Assembly: GCA_035345935.1 (NCBI GenBank)
Contig: DAORDK010000080.1
Coordinates: 1-13,698 of the forward strand
Length of the DNA: 13,698 nucleotides
Reading direction: 5' to 3'
Source of the DNA: SSSZ01 sp035345935
GTDB taxonomy: Bacteria > Pseudomonadota > Gammaproteobacteria > Burkholderiales > Rhodocyclaceae
The notes beneath the pieces were generated by a model. That model did no database searches. It was not told the DNA's origin and saw nothing but the letters and a program-made list of their open reading frames with translations. This document shows, piece after piece, positions 1 to 4,914 of the stretch (positions are counted from its first letter, which is position 1; the number at the start of each line of letters is the position of its first letter). Made by a program: the position numbers and the translations under genes.

Positions 1-2
1 CG

Positions 3-224
3 ACAACATTTCTGGAGCGGGTCAGGCCCGCCATCGACGCCCTGCCCGATGGGGCCGACAAGGACACGCTGCTGGCCCTGGCCGAGGCACAGGACACCAT
101 TGAGCGCGGTGATGCGCATCCAAAGCAGCGAGCGCAGGCCATGCGCCGGCTGGTGGGCGGTGCTGCCGCTGTGGCCAGCAGGAAGGCCGGGCGTCCGGCC
201 CAAGGGCGCGGCAAGAAGCCGTAG
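3..224 (+). CDS. 3' end of an unrecognised gene, cut by the window start
   Basis: An open frame enters from the left edge and ends at TAG 222-224, giving the last 73 residues of a protein. The visible part is hydrophilic, Ala-rich and mostly helical in appearance (LLALAEAQDTIERGD, then QRAQAMRRLVGGAAAVASRK), and it ends in a basic Gly/Arg/Lys tail (GRPAQGRGKKP) that could bind nucleic acid. I do not recognise the family. Codon use in this frame is strongly GC-biased at the third position, unlike the two other forward frames. The next gene in the same direction starts 73 bases downstream with its own ribosome site, so the two are probably neighbours in a phage- or element-type cluster. A longer open frame starting at 49 in another phase overlaps it, but its Trp/Pro/Arg-rich translation looks like a shadow. 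Confidence 0.45.
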   Translation, partial: TTFLERVRPAIDALPDGADKDTLLALAEAQDTIERGDAHPKQRAQAMRRLVGGAAAVASRKAGRPAQGRGKKP

Positions 225-297
225 CACCGAGGCAACCCCAATTCACACCCGAGAACCCGCCTTTGATGCGGGTTTCGCATTTCTGGAGGACGAAAAC

Positions 298-747
298 ATG
301 GATTCCACCCAACAGGAGCGTCGGAAGATGGTGACCATCCCGCAGGAAGAATTCGAGTCGATGCTGGAACGTGCCGCTGAGCGCGGTGCCCGGCATGCCC
401 TGCATGAGGTCGGTCTCGATGGCGAGGATGCGGCGCACGACATTCGGGATCCAGCCCTTTTCATGAGCATGATCGATTGTTTCCGCATTGATAGAGCGAT
501 CGATATCTTCCTGAATGCGCTTTACAGCCTGGAAGATCAGGTCAGAAGGAAGATTGGTGAACTTCTTGACGCAACAATTGCCGACGATGGCGGTGTTGTC
601 GTTCTTGCGGTTACGCAACAGACAGATTTCAATGATCGGATAGGGCAGACTGAAGCTTATCGATATCGGGGGGGCCGTACTCCGCGCCAGTATTCCCATC
701 AGCAGGATAGACCAGCGACGGAATTCGACTCATCAGTTTGCAATTGA
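298..747 (+). CDS. Chimeric frame: DUF6127-like N-terminus fused to unrelated antisense sequence
   Basis: ATG 298 has a good ribosome site (TGGAGG, 284-289). The first 50 or so residues (MVTIPQEEFE, AAERGARHALHEVGLDG, AAHDIRD) resemble the start of DUF6127, a small family found with phage and integrative-element genes. Family members continue after the DIRD motif with a short Leu/Arg stretch and a C-terminal membrane helix. Here the likeness ends at the Asp codon of DIRD, at about 450, inside GGATCC. The remaining roughly 100 residues have no membrane helix and run antisense to other gene fragments on the minus strand. I therefore read this as a truncated gene whose frame happens to stay open to 747. 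The family assignment is from memory of sequence character and is moderate. The break is clearer than the name. Confidence 0.4.
   Translation: MDSTQQERRKMVTIPQEEFESMLERAAERGARHALHEVGLDGEDAAHDIRDPALFMSMIDCFRIDRAIDIFLNALYSLEDQVRRKIGELLDATIADDGGVVVLAVTQQTDFNDRIGQTEAYRYRGGRTPRQYSHQQDRPATEFDSSVCN
447..637 (-). pseudogene. Internal fragment of a small Cys-containing mobile-element protein
   Basis: Read on the minus strand, about 60 residues look like genuine protein: CLLRNRKNDNTAIVGNCCVKKF, then LPSDLIFQAVKRI, then SINAETIDHAHEKGWI. This resembles the middle of small phage/plasmid proteins that carry a GNxCVKKF-type motif, probably part of a metal-binding fold, followed by a helical segment ending GWI. 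In the relatives I have in mind the chain continues (typically N-D-W-E) after GWI, and more residues lie ahead of the first Cys. Here both ends are lost. On the 3' side the frame runs antisense into the DUF6127-like gene at 447-452. On the 5' side it joins the primase at 634-637. There is no start codon or ribosome site of its own. The function of the family is not known to me. Confidence 0.4.
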
Positions 748-1432
748 CATCATATTTTTCCAGAGCGCTATCGATTGCGCCAGCGAACTCAGCAAATGAA
801 ATCAGGGCACCGGTATACTTAATTTTGACCGGACGGGGCGTACCGTATTTCGGTTTGTAGTTGTGCGTGCCGGGGGGGCGAAGGACGCTGGCGATATCGT
901 TGGTTCTGCTTTTATCGGCGAGAAAACCATGGGTATCACACAGTTTCTTCAGTTTATCGGCTACTGGATTCCATTTTTCAGGTGGAATTTCCTCCGTGAG
1001 CGCAAAGTAAACGTGAATTCCACCGCCAGAGTCGACTACATGGCTAGGCAAGATTAGGCTATTGACCTCCAGGAAGGCGGATAATGCTTCAGAAGCCTGC
1101 TTTTTCGTCGCATATCCATCTCCAGCTGTGGCTTTGTCTTCGCCACAGTCGAGGTCTAGCCAGAAGGATTTGACAGCTCTTACATGCTCCCCTTGCCGGC
1201 CAGGCGATTTTCCACTTTTAGATTTGTGGGGGTTATAGCGCGCCAATGCAAAGTACGTGTCTTGGCTATCATTGTCGAAGTTGGTTAGGATGACTGCTAG
1301 TCTGGCATGCGTCTCAGCGTATTGGTGCGTCATTACCTTGACGTCCCTGCCACTCAGTTGTTTGAGCGTGCCGGTGACAAAGACTTCTCCAGCGTTTGGG
1401 GCAGGAAGAATATCCTTAAGAAAATCGATCAC
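629..1432 (-). CDS. Truncated primase (archaeo-eukaryotic primase/PrimPol-like domain)
   Basis: GTG 1432 is chosen because AGGGG lies just upstream and the preceding gene stops 11 bases before it. The longer open frame would run through the alpA-like gene. The 267 residues hold the primase/polymerase core of phage and plasmid replication proteins: WLDLDCGED at 91-99 (metal-binding D93, D95), SGGGIHVY at 135-142 (nucleotide-binding His140) and SVLRPPGTHNYK at 182-193. The last residues (PDIDKLQSAL) look like the start of a PriCT-2-type linker. Relatives normally continue for several hundred residues with a D5/SF3-type helicase. Here the frame ends almost at once after a GATC at 634-637, so the helicase half is missing. 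It could still make primers in principle, but as the replication protein of an element it is probably non-functional. It is last in the minus-strand operon that begins with the integrase. Confidence 0.7.
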   Translation of the reverse strand: MIDFLKDILPAPNAGEVFVTGTLKQLSGRDVKVMTHQYAETHARLAVILTNFDNDSQDTYFALARYNPHKSKSGKSPGRQGEHVRAVKSFWLDLDCGEDKATAGDGYATKKQASEALSAFLEVNSLILPSHVVDSGGGIHVYFALTEEIPPEKWNPVADKLKKLCDTHGFLADKSRTNDIASVLRPPGTHNYKPKYGTPRPVKIKYTGALISFAEFAGAIDSALEKYDVNCKLMSRIPSLVYPADGNTGAEYGPPDIDKLQSALSDH

Positions 1433-1443
1433 GGTTATTTCCC

Positions 1444-1707
1444 CTAATTGCCGCTGATGTACTGGCGAACTGCGCCAGCAGGCCAGCGAGAGCAGCGCGG
1501 GCCGATGTGGGTCGGCTTGCACAATTTTCCGGCGGCGATGTCGCGGCGAATTGAAGTGATTCCGCGCCCGCTCAAGACCTGAACTAATTTGATTGGGACT
1601 AGTGCGCCGTCGGGCAGGGTGGGGAAGAGCTCGAGCAGTTTGCGGAGCTTTTCAAGTGCAGCCGCAGTTTTCTCAATACTGCGGCCAGGGGGAGCAAAAC
1701 GGTTCAA
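1444..1707 (-). CDS. AlpA-like helix-turn-helix regulator of the integrative element
   Basis: The start is TTG 1707, supported by GGAGG (1713-1717 on the plus strand) five bases upstream. No ATG or GTG suits better. The product is 87 residues. The N-terminal third is a Leu/Lys-rich helix (AAALEKLRKLLELF). Residues 35-85 match the AlpA/MerR-like pattern: ALVPIKLVQVLSGRGITS, SIRRDIAAGKLCKP, IGPRCSRWPAGAVRQYIS. In this family the winged helix binds operator DNA and either switches on integrase or acts as an excision factor. It sits between the 145-residue unknown gene and the primase, 11 bases before the latter, as is usual in P4-like elements. Repeated GGTAG/CTACC motifs just upstream may be its own operator. 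The fold is fairly sure. Whether it activates, represses or acts as excisionase cannot be told from sequence. Confidence 0.72.
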   Translation of the reverse strand: MNRFAPPGRSIEKTAAALEKLRKLLELFPTLPDGALVPIKLVQVLSGRGITSIRRDIAAGKLCKPTHIGPRCSRWPAGAVRQYISGN

Positions 1708-1717
1708 GGTGGCCTCC

Positions 1718-1754
1718 GGTAGGGTAGTGGTAAACGAATCGATATCGTCCTACC
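1718..1754. promoter_or_regulatory. Possible operator upstream of the alpA-like gene
   Basis: The gap between the alpA-like gene and the 145-residue gene holds two adjacent GGTAG copies (1718-1722 and 1723-1727) and an opposing CCTACC (1749-1754), with the palindrome CGATATCG (1740-1747) between them. Such a cluster in front of a small DNA-binding gene suggests autoregulation. No clear -35/-10 pair is visible, and the gap could be part of one operon transcript. This is inference. Confidence 0.25.
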
Positions 1755-1786
1755 CCCGGATTTTTGCGCCCTTTGATTCTGCGCTT

Positions 1787-2224
1787 TTAGCCCCGTGTTT
1801 TTTTGAAATACTCCTGAACGGTACGGATCGACGGTGCAGACTCAGGGTCAAGTTCGTGTTCTGACATCGCTATATATTTGGCGCCACCCCGCTTACCCCA
1901 GTGATCTGGATATTTTTCTTGCAGCTCTTTTATTTGTATCTCCTGCTGACGTGAATGAGCCTTAGCTGCTTTTTTTACATTTGCCTTGATGATGTCATCG
2001 TTCCAAGCGTAATTTCCGCTCGGGTCAGAGCTGTCACGCATGTATGCGGGTGCTCTCTCAATTGGCTGAAGTTCTGCTCGGGGTGTGGCATAGATATTCG
2101 ATTCGGTAAATGTTATCTCCGTTGGCATTCGACCCATTTCACGGTCAAAGCGCTCTTTCTCGGCGGCGCGGGCCCGATCCCTAGCGTGCCTTTTCTGATC
2201 CTTGGTCAGTTTTTCTGTATTCAT
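1787..2224 (-). CDS. Unrecognised 145-residue protein coupled to the integrase
   Basis: ATG 2224 overlaps the integrase stop as ATGA, pointing to translational coupling. The 145 residues are highly charged and soluble, with no signal or membrane segment. Residues 1-35 form a Lys/Arg/Glu-rich helix (TKDQKRHARDRARAAEKERFDREMG). A middle part is rich in Pro and Asp, and a second charged helix follows (IIKANVKKAAKAHSRQQE). The end (KYPDHWGKRGGAKYIA, then PSIRTVQEYFKK) has the look of a helix-turn-helix, with SIRTVQEYF as the recognition helix. That suggests a DNA-binding accessory such as a recombination directionality factor or regulator. I do not recognise the family, and the functional guess rests on position and composition only. 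It is followed after 79 bases by the alpA-like gene. Confidence 0.7.
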   Translation of the reverse strand: MNTEKLTKDQKRHARDRARAAEKERFDREMGRMPTEITFTESNIYATPRAELQPIERAPAYMRDSSDPSGNYAWNDDIIKANVKKAAKAHSRQQEIQIKELQEKYPDHWGKRGGAKYIAMSEHELDPESAPSIRTVQEYFKKTRG

Positions 2225-3462
2225 GCTGCGGATCCAATCGGCGTGACCGTAGTCCCCAAGGCAGGTAAGGTGGTCGTTGCACAGAACTTCGCCCAGTCAC
2301 GCATCATGCGACGGCGTTTCTCGAACATGTCGGTACGGAGATAGGCTGCTTCGACCTTGTTCTCCAACACATGCGCCAGAGCCATTTCGGCAACTTCGCG
2401 GGGATAGTTAGTGCGCTCTGCTGCCCAATCGCGAAATGTTGAGCGGAAGCCATGTGCGGTGACAGGAACTTCCATTCGGCGCAGGACTGCTGTGAGTGTC
2501 ATGTCGGAAAGGAGATTGCCCTTGGTATTTGGGAAGAGATATTCAGCGTCGGCCAGGCGAGGCAAGCCACGAAGAAGGGCTACTCCGTCCTCGCTGAGTG
2601 GTACTCGATGTTCTTTCTTGGCCTTCATGCGCTCGCCCGGAATGATCCAGATGGCCTGATCAAGATCGATTTCATTCCATGTCGCACCGCGAACCTCTCC
2701 GGAACGCGCCGCCGTCAGGATGGCAAATTCGAGTGCTCTGGCGCCCATGCCTTCCTGTTTGCGTAGCTGCTGCATGAATGCTCCTACCTCGACATAGGGA
2801 AGGGCGGCGTGATGTTCAACTTTTTGTACCTTGCCGGGCTTTGCCAAAATGTGATCAAGGTGGCCGCGCCAGCGGGCTGGATTCTCTCCTTTGCGGTAAC
2901 CCCGGACTGTTGCCCAATCCAAGATGCTTTCTATCCGTCCTCGCAGGCGCGATGCTGTCTCGTTTTTGGTTAGCCAGATTGGTTCTAGTATCCTGGCAAC
3001 CTGCGCAGTATCAATATCGCGCACATAAACATTGCCGACGGTTGGCTCAACATATTTGGCTATCGTATTGGTCCACTGGGTGGCATGTTTGAGGTTCGAC
3101 CATTCAGGTGCTTTTGCCAGGATGAATGCTTTGGCTGCGTCAGCAAACGTCATCTCCGAGGCCCGGGATGCGGCTAGCGTGCCGCGTAGGGCTTTTGCCT
3201 CATCGACTGGATCAATGCCATGTTTAATCTTTGCTCGTGCCTGGCGAGCTGCCTCACGTGCGCCAGCAAGTGTGACGGTTGGAAACCCGCCCAGGCCGAT
3301 GTCTCGGCGCTTGCCTGCAACTGTGGTGCGCAGTATCCACGTTCGGCCGCCTTTGGGAAGAACTTGCAAGCCCAGTCCAGCAACCCCCCCGACAAACCAA
3401 AGCCCAGGCGTATTGAGCCGATTTACTTCGAGTGCTGAAAGTTCCTTCGCAACCTTTGGCAT
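2221..3462 (-). CDS. int: P4-family tyrosine integrase
   Basis: This 413-residue site-specific recombinase integrates and excises the element at its att site. The N-terminal part (about 1-95: LSALEVNRLNTPG, GLGLQVLPKGGRTW, DIGLGGFPTVTLAGAR) is the arm-binding DUF4102-type domain typical of P4/CP4 integrases. Residues 100-205 form the core-binding domain. The catalytic domain has the full set of residues: Arg253 (LTAARSGEVRG), His337 and Arg340 (HGFRSTFRDW), His364 (LAHVLENKV) and nucleophile Tyr374 (EAAYLRTD). Its length is normal for the family and no frameshift is seen, so it is probably active. ATG 3462 fits the family's N-terminus; the ribosome site is weak (GGGTG). The gene points into the element, with the putative attachment site about 150 bases upstream. 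Its stop overlaps the next gene's ATG. Confidence 0.95.
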   Translation of the reverse strand: MPKVAKELSALEVNRLNTPGLWFVGGVAGLGLQVLPKGGRTWILRTTVAGKRRDIGLGGFPTVTLAGAREAARQARAKIKHGIDPVDEAKALRGTLAASRASEMTFADAAKAFILAKAPEWSNLKHATQWTNTIAKYVEPTVGNVYVRDIDTAQVARILEPIWLTKNETASRLRGRIESILDWATVRGYRKGENPARWRGHLDHILAKPGKVQKVEHHAALPYVEVGAFMQQLRKQEGMGARALEFAILTAARSGEVRGATWNEIDLDQAIWIIPGERMKAKKEHRVPLSEDGVALLRGLPRLADAEYLFPNTKGNLLSDMTLTAVLRRMEVPVTAHGFRSTFRDWAAERTNYPREVAEMALAHVLENKVEAAYLRTDMFEKRRRMMRDWAKFCATTTLPALGTTVTPIGSAA

Positions 3463-3469
3463 TGTTTAC

Positions 3470-3492
3470 ACCCATCAAAGAACCCATCAAAG
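3470..3492. repeat. Tandem 11-base repeat in the integrase leader
   Basis: ACCCATCAAAG occurs at 3470-3480 and again at 3482-3492, one base apart, so the copies are 12 bases from start to start and lie roughly on one face of the helix. They sit a few bases before the integrase start. Tandem short repeats next to an att site are typical integrase arm-binding sites or a regulator's operator, which would let the integrase limit its own expression. The role is inferred. Confidence 0.5.
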
Positions 3493-3551
3493 ATGATGGT
3501 ATTACATGGTTCGATGTGGTGCAACACGGACTAAGGGATAGAAGTTAACTT

Positions 3552-3580
3552 ATTGAACAATAGCGTATAAGTTGTTCAAT
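3552..3580. repeat. Perfect 9-base inverted repeat between integrase and att core
   Basis: ATTGAACAA (3552-3560) and TTGTTCAAT (3572-3580) are exact reverse complements separated by 11 bases. The 20-base centre-to-centre spacing suits two protein subunits bound on the same helix face. There is no T-tract, so it is not a terminator. It lies between the integrase promoter region and the presumed tRNA-Ser-derived core. It could be an operator, an integrase or accessory-factor site, or part of attP. Confidence 0.5.
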
Positions 3581-3599
3581 CGGGTTCGTTATGGTTGAT

Positions 3600-3625
3600 G
3601 GCGTAGGTGGACGCCCTCTCCGCCA
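3600..3625 (+). other. Probable attachment site: tRNA-Ser 3'-end remnant at the element's right edge
   Basis: CCCTCTCCGCCA (3614-3625) equals the 3' acceptor end, with CCA, of bacterial tRNA-Ser genes. It is followed by a short spacer and a strong terminator, as a tRNA gene would be. The sequence to its left is not tRNA: no T-arm or anticodon arm can be drawn, so this is only a remnant. The tRNA tail overlaps a small hairpin, GGCGT (3600-3604) / ACGCC (3611-3615), which may mark the recombinase core. Known P4-type integrases use tRNA 3' ends as att sites, and int starts about 150 bases away. Together these support 3614-3625 as one att repeat. The intact tRNA-Ser and matching repeat should lie to the left, outside the window. 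Confidence 0.55.
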
Positions 3626-3635
3626 GAACGCCAGT

Positions 3636-3665
3636 AAAAAAAGCGCCTTGAGTGGCGCTTTTTTT
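3636..3665 (+). terminator. Strong intrinsic terminator behind the tRNA-Ser remnant
   Basis: AAAAAAAGCGCC and GGCGCTTTTTTT form a perfect 12-base-pair inverted repeat around the loop TTGAGT. A GC core followed by seven Ts gives a terminator in the plus direction, and the seven As make it work in the minus direction too. It lies 10 bases after the tRNA-Ser tail and was probably that tRNA's own terminator. It now shields the integrase region from rightward flanking transcription. Confidence 0.85.
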
Positions 3666-4170
3666 GTTTCTAGAGCTCTGGGCGACATCCGGCTGGACCT
3701 TGCTGCCTGAAGGCGCTGCGCGTTCCACGAGCCTCGGCAGTTCGGGGCGAAAATCGGTGCAGTGCGTACCAGGTTGTTGTCTCCTCGAACGATGCCCCAA
3801 TCGACCGATACGGCAGCGACCTGACGTGCGGGGGACTGTTCGGCCGTAAGGCGAGCGATTTGGCCGATTTCGTGAGGCGGGCCATCGGTTTGCACGCTCC
3901 AGACCGGAACGCACGAGGTACGAAATGTTGGACGCTTCTTGCGTCTACGGAGACTGCCACGGCAATTTCCGCCAGTATCGTGATCCCACTCACGACCACC
4001 CGCGCCAACTGCTTAGCGCTGACCGAATTCGGCCAGCGTTGCTGGCGAACCGATTTGGCCTTAGGCCCAACGCATCCGAGATGTCGGAATTTTTTACATT
4101 TGAGGCTATCGGAGCGTGGTTTTGGATGAATAAAGATATATAGCAGTATGATTAAACTTAAAAAAATAAA
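3666..4170. other. Segment of about 500 bases with no convincing gene
   Basis: Open frames exist on both strands here (for example plus 3860-4129, and a long minus frame crossing into the next gene), but none has a ribosome site, a recognisable domain or steady codon bias, so I call none of them. The first 430 bases are GC-rich. They include CCGAATTCGG (4023-4032) and, overlapping it, a hairpin GCCAGC-GTT-GCTGGC (4032-4046). After about 4085 the composition turns strongly A/T-rich (4085-4170), which fits a promoter region for the PEP-CTERM gene. The GC-rich part may be a decayed gene or a dispersed repeat. Confidence 0.4.
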
Positions 4171-4172
4171 TA

Positions 4173-4187
4173 TGGCACATAATTGCT
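4173..4187 (+). promoter_or_regulatory. Sigma-54-like element before the PEP-CTERM gene (spacing one base short)
   Basis: TGGCAC at 4173-4178 and TTGCT at 4183-4187 match both halves of the -24/-12 consensus (TGGCACG, four bases, TTGCT). The GG and GC pairs are one base closer than the strict consensus. If used, transcription would start near 4198, giving a leader of about 50 bases before ATG 4249. In Zoogloea and related bacteria PEP-CTERM genes are known to depend on RpoN with the PrsK/PrsR system, which makes the match suggestive. The spacing defect lowers confidence. Confidence 0.4.
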
Positions 4188-4248
4188 TATGGTTGGTATG
4201 AAATTCACTTTTGGCGTGGATTCCCATCACAAATTTCGGGAGGTTGTT

Positions 4249-4821
4249 ATGTTTTCCATGAAGCGCACTGTAGTTTCCATGCTGGCGGCAGCGGGTATTT
4301 TCGCTGCGGGCACCGCGTCCGCCGTTCCGACGCTGACGATCGACGAATTGGGCGGACTCTCTGTCTCGCTCAGCGCTGGTCTCGATTCCACGTCCTCCAT
4401 CATTGGTGCCGAGTCCGCCTCTGGCACGGCTACCCTGCACATCCCGTTCGGGTTTGGGGTGTTGGGGCTGACCGATACGCCCCCCCTGATTTTCGCTCTG
4501 TACGAAGCGGACGGCGTCACCCTTTCCGATTATCTCGTCATCGGTCTTCCCGGCGGAACCGGCGGTGCGGGGGCCTCCGACTGGCTCCAGGACATCAGCT
4601 TCGAATTCGCGTCCGATCCCATCGGCGGCCTTCCCGGCGGTTCGGTGGTTTGCAGTGCCACCGAGGTTGCCGGGCAGTTCAGCACTTGTTCGCTATTCTC
4701 GCAAACTGGCGATGCAGTCCTGGATCTGGCCATTCGCTCTGAAGCCCCGGAACCCGCTTCGCTGGCCCTCGTCGGGCTCGGTCTTGCCGGTTTGGGTTTC
4801 CGTCGCCGCAAGCAAGCCTGA
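4249..4821 (+). CDS. PEP-CTERM sorting-domain exported protein
   Basis: The start at 4249 is preferred over an in-frame ATG at 4183 because GGGAGG (4238-4243) is correctly spaced and a signal peptide then begins at the N-terminus: basic start, hydrophobic core VVSMLAAAGIFAAG and cleavage after ASA (about residue 25). The 190-residue product has a Gly/Ser/Thr-rich body with two cysteines (135, 147) and no known enzymatic motif. Residues 167-190 are a classic PEP-CTERM signal: APEPAS, a hydrophobic helix LALVGLGLAGLGF and the basic tail RRRKQA. Such proteins are exported by Sec, then processed and anchored or released by exosortase EpsH/XrtA. They are linked to exopolysaccharide and floc or biofilm formation. 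No exosortase or polysaccharide genes are nearby, so it acts as a stand-alone substrate. The role of the body is unknown. Confidence 0.92.
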   Translation: MFSMKRTVVSMLAAAGIFAAGTASAVPTLTIDELGGLSVSLSAGLDSTSSIIGAESASGTATLHIPFGFGVLGLTDTPPLIFALYEADGVTLSDYLVIGLPGGTGGAGASDWLQDISFEFASDPIGGLPGGSVVCSATEVAGQFSTCSLFSQTGDAVLDLAIRSEAPEPASLALVGLGLAGLGFRRRKQA

Positions 4822-4844
4822 TCCTGCGGCCGGTTCAAGAAAAA

Positions 4845-4872
4845 GCCCGGTGCGTTTGCACCGGGCTTTTTT
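4845..4872. terminator. Bidirectional terminator between the PEP-CTERM gene and pat
   Basis: GCCCGGTGC (4845-4853) and GCACCGGGC (4858-4866) pair perfectly around the loop GTTT, with six Ts after and five As before. It lies 23 bases after the PEP-CTERM stop and 42 bases beyond the end of the convergent pat gene, so it can end transcription from both sides. Confidence 0.92.
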
Positions 4873-4914
4873 GTTGCGTCGGCGCAGCGCTGGCGCCATG
4901 TCGCCGAATCGGCC

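Larger units (their letters stand above)
635..3625. mobile_element. Partial P4-like integrative element (int, unknown, alpA-like, primase fragment)
   Basis: The order integrase, small unknown protein, AlpA-like regulator and primase, all co-directional, is the usual early module of P4-like satellites and integrative elements. The right boundary is the tRNA-Ser tail at 3614-3625. The left boundary is not seen, because the primase is cut at 634-637. The two fragments and the partial gene to the left (3-634) may belong to the same element, to a second element, or to misjoined DNA. Codon use is visibly less GC-rich than in the genes right of 4200, consistent with recent arrival. With the primase truncated and no second att repeat visible, independent mobility is doubtful although the integrase looks intact. 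Confidence 0.65.

Noticed and set aside
22..699. Long minus-strand frame of 225 residues
   Set aside because: Only its middle (about 447-637) looks like protein. The 5' part is antisense-phase primase DNA and the 3' part is antisense to the two left-hand plus-strand genes.
3535..3625. Possible intact tRNA-Ser gene
   Set aside because: Only the last 12 or so bases match. No T-arm, anticodon arm or 5' acceptor strand can be formed from the sequence to the left.
3545..3914. Minus-strand frames reading across the terminator and tRNA-Ser tail
   Set aside because: The stretch F-W-R-R-G-R is what an antisense read of a tRNA-Ser 3' end gives. It is a spurious frame, though useful as support for the att remnant.
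4023..4046. Palindrome CCGAATTCGG and hairpin GCCAGC-GTT-GCTGGC as a terminator
   Set aside because: There is no T-run after it and no gene ends just before it.
3670..4440. 256-residue minus-strand frame
   Set aside because: It runs through the A/T-rich promoter region and antisense into the PEP-CTERM signal peptide, with no ribosome site or domain.
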